This document shows positions 23,059-34,888 of a stretch of DNA of 64,000 nucleotides, piece by piece. This stretch comes from Wurfbainia villosa. Its lineage: Eukaryota > Streptophyta > Magnoliopsida > Zingiberales > Zingiberaceae. Where the stretch lies: positions 22,561,928 through 22,625,927 of the forward strand of contig CM045989.1 in the NCBI GenBank assembly GCA_025175895.1, written 5' to 3'. The position numbers and the translations under genes were made by a program. Below the pieces are notes generated by a model, which did not search any database, was not told the origin of the DNA, and was given only the letters and a program-made list of their open reading frames with translations. The stretch's first letter is position 1; each line of letters starts with the position of its first letter.

Positions 23059-23073
23059 TGGTATCAAAGCGCC
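23059..23073 (+). promoter_or_regulatory. Primer-binding site of the Gypsy element
   Basis: TGGTATCAAAGCGCC eight bases inside the LTR end. It differs by one base from the usual TGGTATCAGAGC, still consistent with initiator Met tRNA. Confidence 0.8.
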
Positions 23074-23330
23074 TAGGTTTATGAGTTCCTAGGGGTTTTT
23101 GGATTTTTCGGAGTTCGCCACGTTTGGCAGGTTTTTGCGGGTCAATTTGGAAAATTTTGGATTGGTATGGATTTCCGACGATTTTTATGTTTCAAAAATT
23201 CGAGGTATTATTGACGAGGTTAATTTGGGGATTTGGCAGTGACAGGGCCTCTCCTGACGGTGAAATATGTATGATGATTAATTTTTATATATTTTTACTT
23301 GTAGTAACATCTGTTAAAAATTTAACAGAT

Positions 23331-24790
23331 ATGAGACGAGGTGGGCGTGCTCCTGCGCCAAGACGTGGTGTGGGGCGGCCACGCCAGAGGACATTGAGAT
23401 CTCAGGCGACAGAGTTGCCAGAGAGATCTACTGAGGGTGAGCATGTTTATCAGGGTCAGATTCCACATGGTGTTGCGGGTATCGTGGAGTCCTCGGCGGT
23501 TCCTCCTTCAGAGATACCCACTTCTGGGGTATCAGATGTACCATCGGGAGACCCTGCTGCTACACACCAGCCACCCCCCGTGAGTAGGGCCTGCTATAGC
23601 AGACCCTACAGGCCCATCAGTGGTGTCGGTCGGCCCTCACTCGGTATCTGCCCCTTCTCATGCAGTTGCACCATCTACAGTTGTTTCGCCAGCTCCTGTG
23701 ACGGCCCCTACTCATCCTACTGATGTGGCTGCGGCACAAGCTCGGATTCCCGATTTAGCAAAGTCGATGAAAAGCCGGTTCACCTTATTCAGTGGAGAGA
23801 CTGATCTGAGCGTGGCTCAATCTTGGATCGAGACAATGGAGCGTACTTTCTACTATATGGTCTGCTCCGAGTGGGAGAAGGCAGAGTTGGCGGCCTTCCA
23901 TTTACGAGGCGAGGCCGAGATCTGGTGGGACACGCAGCGCTCGATCATCAGCAAGCAGTAGATTACCTGGGCGAGATTTAGAGAGGCCTTTGAGAGTCAG
24001 TACTTCTCACGAGCATATCAGATGATGCGTCGTCAGGATTTTTTGAGTCTTCAACAAAATAATCGCTTAGTGATGGAGTATAAAACAGAATTTAATCGGT
24101 TAGCCAGGTTTTGTCTAGAGTTAGTTGCTGAGGACAGGTCACGCATGATGCAATTTGTTCATGTATTAGATGGACATCTTCAGGTCAAGATGGCAGGATT
24201 TGGCAATTCTTCCTACCGAGAGGCATTGGATAGAGCTCTGTTGATTGAGTTGGCTCAACAGAGAGCTAACACTTACAGGAAGAGAAAATAGACAAAACGA
24301 AACACAGGAGAGACCCAGCAGCCACAAACTACTGGACAACAGCAAAGTGGCCGCAGTCAGTCGGGTTAGAGTCACTCTGGGACATCTAGGCGGCCTCAGA
24401 AATCAGGATGATTTTCAGCTGGACCCTCTTGGTCTTCTCAGCAGAGCCGGAGGCCGCCCACTAGTGACACCTATTGTACTCGTTGTGGATCGAGAGAGCA
24501 TACAGTCTCAGTCGGCTCCTTGGGACAGTCAATTTGCTATTATTGCAAACTGCCTAGACACCTGAGCCGAGATTGTTCGTTGAAGGCTCAGCATGTGGCT
24601 TCCAGGGTTTCTATATAGGGAGGACAGTTGTGTCAGTCTGGGACTCAGAGAGGGGGGCAAACAGCCAGACCTTTGCAACGCCCGCAGAGGACATCTCCCC
24701 CTACATGAGTTGCATATGGCATGCATGGACAGGAGTACTCCAAAGGTCGTCACGATGTCACAGTGGTTCTCAGATCGTGACCTCAAGATC
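23331..24790 (+). pseudogene. Ty3/Gypsy gag, frameshift and multiple stops
   Basis: Starts at ATG 23331 (MRRGGRAPAPRRGVGRPRQR), a basic Gly/Arg N-terminus typical of plant chromovirus Gag. A frameshift near 23590 moves the reading to the frame with DLAKSMKSRFTLFSGETD and the Retrotrans_gag core: AQSWIETMERTF, then AAFHLRGEAEIWWDT, then ITWARFREAFESQYF. This frame continues to about 24790 with stops at 23959 (TAG), 24288 (TAG), TAG after QSG, TGA after QKSG, TAG after RVSI, and two further TGA. A zinc-knuckle-like CYYCKLPRHLSRDC lies near 24538, with Gly replaced by Arg. All stops can be explained by C-to-T or G-to-A changes of Gln, Trp or Arg codons. Confidence 0.85.
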
Positions 24791-25030
24791 GTGCAACCCT
24801 AGCCACTAGTACAAGACCAATCATAGCCTCACCCATCGATTCAAGATTAGTTGTAGCCCCGCCACTAGTTCGACCATCGCAGCCACGCAGATAAGACTAC
24901 GCCGACCCATCATACCACCTTCATATCACCACGACACCTTCGACGCCTTCAGATCACCTTTGTATCGCCTCAGCCCGACACATACCACTGGCAGTGCTAC
25001 CACCTCCACCTCCACCAGAGATTGGGCGGA
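24791..25030 (+). pseudogene. Gag-protease linker of the Gypsy element, decayed
   Basis: Low-complexity 'accatc/caccttc'-rich DNA without a sustained open frame. It corresponds to the Gln/Pro-rich linker between Gag and protease in this family and is too degraded for further calls. Confidence 0.5.
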
Positions 25031-28000
25031 TTCATGCGATTACCAGAGAGGATGCGCAGTGAGCCAATGAATCCGTTTTTCGCGGTACAATTTCACTTTA
25101 TGCATTTTCAACTATTATGCTAATTGATACTGGCAGTTCACATTCATTTATTTCTCGTGCATTTATGAGAGAGATTGGTAGACTACCTACTATTAGATCA
25201 CAACGATTAATTGTCTCCCTACCATCTGGTGATACGTTGAACGTTACCCAGGAGGTCCGAGGTTTTCCCTTAGATTTCGATAACATCATTCTTACTGTAG
25301 ATTTATTGGTACTGGACATGGTTGAGTTCGACATTATCCTTGGCATGGATTGGCTATCAGCATATCATGCCACAGTTGATTGTCAGACGAGGGTGGTAAC
25401 ATTCCGACCTCCGAACCAACCCTCGTGGGATTTCACTGGCATCCGGGATGATGGCATATCAAGCATTTCTGTGATTCAGGCTCAGAAGCTTTTATTGCAT
25501 GGTTGCCAGGGTTTTCTATTATCATTGATTAATGTAGAAGACAGTGGTGACTCTCAGATCGTTGACATTCCTATTGTCCGAGAATATCCGGATGTCTTTC
25601 CAGAGGAGTTACAGGGCTTGCCTCCCAGAAGGCAAGTGGAGTTCATGATTGAGTTAATTCCTGGGACGTCGCCGACATCGAAAGCTCCTTATCGTATGAC
25701 CCCAAGAGAGTTGGACGAGTTAAAGGTTCAACTCCAGGAACTTTTGGACAGAGGTTTTATTCGCCCTAGCGTATCTCCCTGGGGTTCTCCGATTCTTTTT
25801 GTGAAGAAGAAAGACGGTTCGATGAGATTATACATCGACTACAAGCAGTTGAATGTCATCACTATCAAGAATAAATATCCCCTGCCACGTATTGAGGACT
25901 TGTTTGATCATCTCAGAGGTACATCAGTATATTCTAAGATTGATCTGCAGTCCGGATATCATCAATTAATGGTTAGAGACTCAGACATTCAAAAGACAGC
26001 ATTCCGTATAGATATGGACACTATGAGTTTTTGGTAATGTCATTTGGGCTTACCAATGCTCCAGCGGTATGCATGGATTTGATGAACCATGAATTTATGG
26101 ATTTCCTAAATCAGTTCGTCATTGTTTTTATTGATGACATTCTGGTCTATTCTTGTTCTGAAGAGGAACACACACAACATCTTTGTCTTATTTTGGATAG
26201 GTTCCGACAGAAGCGACTATATGTGAAGTTCAATAAGTGCGCGTTCTGGTTACCCTCAGTCGGTTTTCTGGGACATGTGGTTTCTAGTAGAGGCATTTCA
26301 GTAGACCCCCAGAAGATCGAGGCTGTCACCAGTTGGGAGCAGCCGAAATCAGTTCAGAAGATTCACAATTTCCTAGGCTTGGCTGGTTATTATAGACGGT
26401 TCGTTGAGGGTTTCTCGAGCATCGCTATGTCGTTGACACACCTTACCAAGAAGGGCGTGAAGTTCACGTGGTCAGAGGCATGCGAGACTAGTTTCCAGGA
26501 GTTGAAGAAGATATTGGTGTCAACACCGATTCTGGTATTGCCATCAGGGGACGAAGGTTTCGTTCTTTATACCGATGCGTCTCTGTAGGGTTTAGGCGCA
26601 GTATTGATGCAGCACGGCAGGGTAGTCTCTTATGCTTCTCACCAGTTGAAGGAGCATGAGAAAAACTACCCAGTACATGATTTAGAGTTAGTCGCTATTA
26701 TCTTTGCCTTGAAGATTTGGAGGCATCATCTGTATGGTATTACGTTTGAGATTCTCACTGATCATAAGAGTCTCAAATATCTATTTACGCAGAAGGAACT
26801 CAATCTCCGATAGAGGAGATGGATGGAGTTCCTGAAGGATTATGACTGTATCATTAGCTACCACCCAGGGAAAGCCAATGTGGTTGCTGATGCACTTAGC
26901 CGGAAGTCCCGAGGGACTTTAGCCTCTTTTCAAGTTTTAGTCACGGATTTGATATAGGGTTTCTCTAAGTTGGGCCTTGAGGAGCAGGGACCGACAGAGC
27001 AGGGCATTCTAGTTACCATGGTTGCTCAGTCGTCTATCCAGATGAGAGTCCAGGAGGCTCAGGCTAGTGATCAGCATTTACAGTTCATTGGCAGTCAGAT
27101 AACTTCTGAACAGCAGACTGAGTTCACCCGAGATGACGAAGGTATTATTTATTTCTGGGGTAGATTATGTGTACCTCAGTCTCACCCGGTCATAGAGGAG
27201 TTACTTCAAGAGACTCATCGCTCTCGATTTGCGATCCACCCAGGCGAAACCCGCATGTATCGAGATTTAAAGCGTTTGTATTGGTGGAACAACATGAAGA
27301 AAGACATCGCAGATTTTGTTGCTAGATGTCTAGTTTGTCAACAGGTGAAAGCTGAGCACCAGAGACCAACCGGACTACTTCAGAGGATTCCTATTCCTGA
27401 GTGGAAGTGGGATCACATTACCATGGATTTTGTGGTGGGTTTGCCTAGGACACGTCAAGGCCATGATGCGATTTGGGTAGTCGTTGACCGACTAACCAAA
27501 TCTGCGCACTTCTTATCGATTCGGAAGACCGACTCTCTGGATCGTTTGGCAGAGTTATATTGTCAGGAGATCATTAGATTGCATAGTGTTCCTTTGAGCA
27601 TTATATCAGATAGAGATCCCCGATTCATGTTCCGGTTCTGGCAGAGTCTGCAGCAGGCCTTAGGCACGCAGCTTCATTTTAGTACTGCTTTCCATCCGCA
27701 AACAGATGGACAGTCTGAGCGAACCATTCAGACACTAGAGGATTTACTGAGGTCTTGTGTTATAGATTTTGGGGGCAACTAGGAGGACCACTTGCCGTTA
27801 GTGGAATTCGCCTACAATAATAGCTATCATTCGACTATCCAAATGACCTCGTATGAAGCGTTGTATGGTAGACAGTGTCGTACACCCACCCTCTGGGAGG
27901 AGGTTGGGGAGGTCCAGTTGCTAGGACCCTAGAGAGCTCAGCATGAGACAGAGTTGGTCCGTACTATCAGACGTAGGATGGCAGAGGCACAGGATCGCCA

Positions 28001-28467
28001 GAAGAGTTATGCAGATCGGAGACGGAGACCTCTGGAATTCTCTGTTGGTGATCATGTATTCCTGCGAGTCTCACCCACGAAAGGGGTGAAGAGATTTGGC
28101 CTCCGTGGTAAGCTAGCTCCTAGATACATTGGTCCGTTTGAGATTTTGGAGAGGATCAGAGCAGTCACTTACCGTCTAGCGCTACCACCATCTTTGACGA
28201 GTATTCACGATGTGTTTCATATGTCCATGCTGAGGAAGTATGTGCCAGACTCTACACATATTCTGTCAGATGTGTTAAGTTCCGTTCAACCTGATGCTAC
28301 TTACGCAGAGGTTCCGGTACGTATTTTGGATCACAAGGAACGATAGTTGCGGAATAAGATTGTGCGACTTGTCAAGGTTGGGTGGAGTCATCACACCGAT
28401 GAGGAGGCTACTTAGGAGCTTGAAGAAAAGATCAGATCTCAATACCCCCACCTGTTTACTTAAGGTA
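25030..28467 (+). pseudogene. Ty3/Gypsy pol: protease, RT, RNase H, integrase, with stops
   Basis: Order: lead-in RIHAITREDAQ; retropepsin with active site LIDTGSSHSFIS (25120) and ILGMDW (about 25340); RT from VKKKDGSMRLYIDYKQLN through KIDLQSGYHQ, a one-base deletion near 26007, then VMSFGLTNAPA and the catalytic box FIDDILVYS (about 26130); RNase H with LYTDASL and TDHKSLKYLF; integrase zinc finger (H..H..CLVCQQ, about 27230-27345); integrase core WDHITMDFVVGLP, then SDRDPRF, then HPQTDGQSERT; and a GPFEILERIRAVTYRLALP tail. In-frame TAG codons occur at about 26586, 26811, 26955, 27779, 27930, 28344 and in EEAT*ELEE. Family alignment suggests most were Gln or Trp. Catalytic residues survive but the frame does not. 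Confidence 0.92.
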
Positions 28468-28549
28468 CGTGAGATATGTTTTTAGTACTTGTGGTAATTT
28501 CTTACTCGTTATACATCTAAGTAGGAAATTTGGGGACCAAATTTTTATT

Positions 28550-28561
28550 AGTGGGGTAGAA
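28550..28561 (+). promoter_or_regulatory. Polypurine tract of the Gypsy element
   Basis: AGTGGGGTAGAA directly before the 3' LTR. Confidence 0.75.
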
Positions 28562-31048
28562 TATTAAATACAGAAAATTTAAAATATAAATTTATGGCCA
28601 AAATTTAGAAAAAATATTCTTGGAAACTTTTCGAGTTTTTTAGGGAATTTTAGGAATTTTTTTCAGAATTTTTTTGGATTTAAACGGAGCCCGTACGAGA
28701 TAATTACGGGGATAATTAAATTTCTAAGGGGTTAATAAAAAATAAAACCTAGGTTTTTAGTTATTTATAAAGGGGTAGTTCGGATGATTAGGGATCGATC
28801 CCAGTTTTCCCTGTCGCGCCGGTTTTCTTCCTCGCGACTTTCTCTCCGCGATTCTTTCCCCCCGCGGTGGTTTTCCTTCGCGAAAACCTCCTCGCCGCAG
28901 CCGGTAGCCCTCCTCTTTTCGCCCCCCCCCCCCCCCGCGCGCGCGTTGCATCCCCTTTTTCCTGAGCCCTTCTTCCTCGCGTCGCCACCCACAGCACCGG
29001 CCGCGCCTCGCCCTCATTCTTTTTCCCCTCTTCGTCGTGCCGCTCGAAACCACCACTTCCTTTCGCACCCGAGCCAGCCTTGCTGACCTCAGTCGCCCGA
29101 GTCCTTGCGTTGACCGTTCCTCCGCAAGCATCGGCAAACGTTGCCTCCTTTCCCGTGCTCAGACCGCTGCACGTCACGCTTTCCCTTTTCCCATGAGCAC
29201 CCTTTCCCGCGAGCATCGCCGCCCCGACGCGTCGCGTGCTCACCGTCCACAGTTGCACGCGTCGTCCTCCTTTGCCACAGGACCGCCTACGGCCGCCTTC
29301 TCCACTCGCCTCCGTCGCCGTAGCCTTCCCCTCCGCGCGGATTGATCAGTAGCGGTGAGTTTCTATTGGAGTAAGGTAAAGCATTGTACGTTCTTTGTTT
29401 TTCCTCGATCTCAGAAGGGATCCTCCGGTGAACGCGTCCTATTGTGTTTGGGCAGTGATTTAGGGCAGCAAGGAAATTTGCCGGCTAAGAGGGCTGTGAG
29501 GGTCTAATTGGGGGCGTCGTGCGGTTGGGGTTGGAGGTGGTCGTGCAAGGTCGGCTGGAAGTGGGCAGTGCACGACTGTGAGTCAGAGTTGTGGTCGATT
29601 TGAGCTGCGAGTTGGGGGTATCGGCTGTCGGTGGAATCCTAAGGTAGGTAGGCAGCATTCATAGTATGATTTGATTGTATTATTCGGTTAATTGTAATTA
29701 TACTCAGTGGAGATTAGATTGTTGGTTGGTTTTGGATAAATTTAGGGTTGTGGGATGGATCTATTTTGGGTGAGTTAGCTGTCAGGTTTTGTTTGGATGT
29801 TGTACACATGCTGATAGGGGTTGAGAAATTATATTCGAGTAATTGGACGAAAGGACGGTTATATTAGGTAGAAGGTGATCGAGATTTTATTAAGTCTTTG
29901 GGTTAATCGGTTATGTAAGAAATCAATTAAGTATTTGATTTGTCGGTGGATTGCATTTTTGTGCTTAACAATAGTTATGTTGTATGCAGGTTTCGGTCAC
30001 GAGGCAGGTCTACAGTCTTGACGATTTCATTTTTTCGAGCATTTTACCAGGCGGGTATTTTGACTTATCTCTTAGATATAGTCATGTTGATATGCTAGTT
30101 AGTATAGCTTGCAATAATTTTCATGTTTATATGCCTAGTATGTTATTGTGCCTACTTGATACATGCATTGGATCAGTTTATAGTTATATCTTCCCTGTTT
30201 TACTCGGATCATTGATATGTACTTATTGGTTGTGCATATTATTCGGATATGTATTTTAGTTGGTATTACATGCTTTAGTATCATGCACCATCTTGCATGA
30301 TTGCATGTTGGCTGGACGGGTTTCCTTTATTGTTGAGCCCGCAGCCAGTTACATGGTCTGCACATGCTGCCACTCATGGGTTAGTGGTACATCAGGAGGG
30401 TGTGTGCAGTTGCTCTGTCAGGCTCCGCTGGTCCACTCATGGGTAACGATGAGGCAGCGTGGTAGCGAGCAGGGATCCCTCCTTTGGTCTACGACACCGG
30501 GAGATGAGAGCATTGCTCCCCCACTCTGTTTGGGGCAGGAGGATAGGTGTACTCCGACAGCATCCTGTCCTCTCGGTCACTCAGGAGCAGTGATGGCTGA
30601 GTGCACAGATGTCATAGCCCTACCCACTCGGCTTCACCATCGTGTGTGAGGCGACTGACTGGCGTCTGGGGTGACCATGTCATTTGCACCGCATGCATTT
30701 TGCATGGATAGCATTTGTATTGTGTTTGCTGCATTTTTTATTGCTGCCTTGGGTGTTGCATATGATTGCCATGCATACAGGATACATATTTGTATATGGT
30801 TTGATGACTTTATTTCTTCTAGTATGACACATGCTCCTATATCAGGGTAGGAGATTCAGGTAAGTACAATCCTTTTGTATTTCTTTCTTGCATACCCTAT
30901 ATATGAAACTGTACTGGCATGATTGTTATTGTTAGCTATATCTTACCTTGTATATCGACTATATCCGCTGAGTTCTTTGAACTTACCCCATTATTTTCTA
31001 AGATGTTGCCGGATTTTCATCTGGCGGGGACTTCCCCGGGGCATGACA
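28562..31048 (+). repeat. 3' LTR of the Gypsy element
   Basis: 2487 bp, starting TATTAAATACAG (TG changed to TA) and ending GGGGCATGACA. It is very similar to 20570-23051, including the C-homopolymer (about 28921-28936), the TATA-like box near 28760, and the putative leader intron (donor near 29353, acceptor near 29989). Confidence 0.92.
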
Positions 31049-31053
31049 TTATG

Positions 31054-34000
31054 GAAATATCCCATCTGGTAACAAGACATAAGGCACTATAACTAGAGAT
31101 GTCTAAGAACATCCTTGTGTATTTAGACTTGATATCTCTCTCTGCATTGTTTACTCCTTTAAAGATTAACTATAAAAAATGGACCTTGAATGAGCTTATT
31201 GCTCAATGTGTACAAGAAGGGGAGTGACTAAGGCATGATACATCTAAAATCATTCATTTGACATCCACCTCTCAAGGTACAATCAAGAAAAGAAAGAGGA
31301 TCAATAATAAGAGTAAGGGTACATAGGTGCAAAAGAAATAAGATCAAAAACCCACTTATTCATTTTGTAATAAAAGAGACCATATGAAGAATGAATGTCC
31401 AAATGTGCTAACTAGCGTGTTAAGAAAGATATTCTTTTAAACTTTATCAGTTCAAAAGTTAATTTGGCTATTGTGTCTAATGACACTTGGTGGATAGATA
31501 TTAATGTTATTACTCACATAGATGTCATTATGTAGGATTGTCTTAGGAATCTATTGTCAATTGATGGTGAAAGATACATTTATATGGGAAATAATAAAAA
31601 ACCTAAGGTGGAGGCGATCAGTGTTTTTAGGCTTTGTTTAGGAACTAATATATTTTTGAATTTGAAAAATACTTTTATAGTGTCATCTTTTTGATGGAAT
31701 TTAGTTTCTATTTCTTGTATAGATAAATCTGAATTTTCTTGTTCATTTGGAAATGGAAAGTTTATTATATCCCAAAATTCAATTTTGATTGACACTTATT
31801 CTTTAATTGATAAGCTATGCAAATTGAATAATGCATATAAGTAATATAGGTATCAAGCGAAATTTGACAAATGATAATTCTTCTATATTATACCATAGAC
31901 GTTTAGGACATATATCAAAATAAAGCCTTGAAAGATTAATGTCACATGGAATTTTTGAATCCCTTGATATACCAGACTTTGATACCTACATATAATATAT
32001 TAAAAAGAAAACAATTAACAAAAGGAATAAAGGCATAAATTTTGATGTAATGAAGTCTTGAAATTGATACATACGAATATATGTAGGTCATTCCTTAAAG
32101 CTTCATGAAATGGTCAAACATACTTTATCAATTTTATAAATAATTATTCTTGATATGACTATTTGTACCTTATTTATGAGAAGTTACTATCTCTAGATAT
32201 GTTCAAACTCTTCAAAAATGAAGTTAAAAATCAACTAGACAAGAAGATCAAAGCTGTAAAATTGACCGTGATAGTGAATACTATAATAAATATAATGGAT
32301 CAAGTAAATACTATTCTAGGCTATTTGCAGAATACTTTATTGAATATGAGATCATTCCTTAGTATATCATGTTTGGTACTCATCAAAATAGTGTAACTAA
32401 ACAATGAAACTGAACCCTAAAATATATGGTAAGAAGCACGATGACCTTTTTCTTCTTTACCAGAGTCTTTATAGGATGAAACATTGAAGATTGTAGTTTA
32501 CTTACTGAACAGAGTGTCTAGTAAGGCAGTGAAAAAAACTCCTTATAAACCATTGATGGGTAAGAAGTTTAGCATTAGACATTTACACATTTGAAGATAC
32601 TCGGCTGAGACAAGGCCTTATGGGCCCAATGAAAAAAAAAAGTAGACTCAAGAACTCTCGGCTGCTACTTTGCAGGTTAATATGAAAGATCAAGAAACTT
32701 CAAGTTTTATGACCCCTTAATTAGGTCCTTTTTTCGAAATAGAAATTGTCATGTTTATTGAAGATAGTGGGAGTATAAAAGGAAGAAAATTTTTTTTTGA
32801 GGAAAGTATTAGTGATCCTACTATGATTACTACTATTGAAATTGAAAGTGATAGATCCCTACACTATTGGAATTGCAAATCCAAAAGTATGAACCAAGAT
32901 ACTTCTATGTTATCTCTAATACAAATGGAAGGTTTATTAGCTCAAGATAAGGTATTACCTCCTATAGTTGAGCGAATATCCTAACCTTCTCAAGTACAAG
33001 TGTCTTTAAGGAGATCTACTAGGGAAAGGAGGCTAACAATTTCATATGATAATGTTTTCCTCTAGGAGTATAGTTTGGCATAGGATTGGAAAGTGATTCT
33101 ACATCTTTCCATGAAGTCAAATAATGCTCTAATTTCGAAAAGTGGATTGAAGTCACAAATAAAGAGATGAAATATATGACTCACAATAGCACATGGGAAC
33201 TTATGGAATTGCTCGAAGGAGCGAAACCATTTGGTTGTAAATGGATATTTAAAATCAAATATGATTCGAAGGGAAATACTGAAAAGTGTAAGACTCACTT
33301 TATTGATAAGGATGCAATCAGAAAGAGAATATTGATGACAAGGAGATTTTCTCACCTACTTTGTTGAAAGAAATCTTTAGGGTAATCACAAAACTTGTAA
33401 TTTATTATGATTTAAAGGTGAACCAAATGAGCGCAAAGACTGCATTTCTTAATGGAGAAATAGATAAGACTATATATATGGTGCAATCAGAGAACCTTAA
33501 ATTTAAAGACTTGAAGCATGTAGTATGTAGATTAAAGAAGTTCATTTATAATTTAAAGTAGGTATCCTGTCAGTGATACGAAAAATTTGATCTAGTGATT
33601 TATTTACTTAATTTCAAAGAAAATATCATTGATTAATTAATGCATATATATCATGTTCTGTGGGAGGAAGTTCATCATTCTTATTTTGTATATAGATGAT
33701 ATTTTACTAGCAAACAATAATAAAGTTATATTGCATGAAACCAAGTTATTTTTATCTAGTCATTTTGAAATGAAAGATCTTAGTGAAGTAACTTTTGTAT
33801 TAGGTATACAAATTTATCGTGATTGTTCAAAAAACATATTTGTACTTTCACAAAAAGATCTACATTGAAAAGATACTTAAAAGATATGACATGTATAATT
33901 GTGCATCCGATGACATATCTATATTTAGAGGTGACAAATTTAGCTTGTAGTAATGTCCACGACTTGTATATAGATGATATTTTACTGACAAACAATAATA

Positions 34001-34250
34001 AAATTATATTGCATGAAACCAAGTTATTTTTATCTAGTCATTTTGAAATGAAGGATCTTGGTAAAGTAACTTTTGTATTGGGTATACAGATTTATCGTGA
34101 TTATTCAAAAAGCATACTTGGACTTTCACAAAAGATCTATATTAAAAAGATACTTAAAAGATATGACATGTATAATTGTGCATATGATGATATATCTATA
34201 TTTAGAGGTGATAAATTTAACTTGTAATAATCTCCACGACTTGAATTTAA
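31054..34250 (+). pseudogene. Heavily decayed Ty1/Copia gag-pol
   Basis: Fragments in Copia order on the plus strand, with stops and frameshifts throughout. Gag tail WTLNELIAQCVQEGE and a knuckle relic YSFCNKRDHMKNEC (about 31350-31396, first Cys lost). Protease remnant TWWIDINVITHID (about 31480; DSGA-type active site gone). Gag-pre-integrase LYHRRLGHISK (about 31890). A weak integrase region (32050-32400). RT pieces WKWIF-like FGCKWIFKIKYDSKG (about 33225), VNQMSAKTAFLNGEIDKTIYMVQ (33420) and LYIDDILL (33688). No RNase H or LTRs could be placed. It predates the Gypsy and F2 insertions that flank it. Confidence 0.8.
33689..34244 (+). repeat. Tandem duplication of the RT core, unit 278 bp
   Basis: 33689-33966 and 33967-34244 are direct neighbours and near-identical. 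Both begin TATATAGATGATATTTTACT and end CCACGACTTG. The unit contains the catalytic YIDD box and the following FEMKDL..FVLGIQIYRD region, so the RT motif occurs twice. Confidence 0.9.
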
Positions 34251-34883
34251 AATAAAAGAGATGTAAAAATTCACTTATGCTTTATTGTAGAGAGTTTCAT
34301 GTATGTTTAAATATATATACATCCGAATATAACTTATATAATAGAAATATTGAATAGATATTTGAGTAATTCAAGACTGAATCACTAGAAATTTGTAAAG
34401 AAGGTTAAGATTCATCAATTAAATTTTGAATCAAAATGTTTCCAAAGATAGAAAATCAAGGACGTTCCTTGTAAATTTACAAAATTGACTTTTCTTTTTC
34501 TCTGCAAAAGGTTAGAATCCGCTAACTTAGCGGTCTCCATCGGTCTATCCCACGACCATTATGAGGGAGGTAAATCATGGGACTCTGTGGACCTTGACGT
34601 GATAGCCAAAATACGTAGAATCATCTGAGTCCAAAAAAAAAATTTAAACTTCCTCCGAAATCGACCCTTGACTTTTTCTCTTCTAGAACATATGTTAGGT
34701 GTTTATTGGACTTAGTTAGGTTTACTAACAAGGGAAATCCAATCATTGGCTACATCTACCTACACTTGCTTTGCTTTATCTTGATGCACTTCGAACAAGA
34801 CAAAAAAAAAATGAAAAATGAAAAAAAAATTCTAAACAATTAGTTTAATGAAACATGAATCTCGGACTTCCTCTAGGGTCTGC
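34251..34883. other. Spacer between the decayed Copia relic and F2 copy 2
   Basis: AT-rich start. At about 34505-34640 there is a more structured stretch ('gttagaatccgctaacttagcggtctccatcgg..tgggactctgtggaccttgacgtgatagcc') that I cannot assign. A-runs occur near 34637 and 34800. No gene. Confidence 0.5.
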
Positions 34884-34888
34884 ACAAG

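Larger units (their letters stand above)
20570..31048 (+). mobile_element. Complete, decayed Ty3/Gypsy retrotransposon (Tekay/Del-like)
   Basis: Two LTRs of about 2.48 kb (20570-23051 and 28562-31048), target duplication TTATG (20565-20569 and 31049-31053), primer-binding site at 23059 and polypurine tract at 28550-28561. The internal order is gag, protease, RT, RNase H, integrase, which places it in Ty3/Gypsy. Long LTRs and a C-terminal tail ending EEAT-ELEEKIRSQYPHLF after integrase fit the chromovirus Tekay/Del lineage; that clade call is inference. Many premature stops make it non-functional. Confidence 0.94.
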
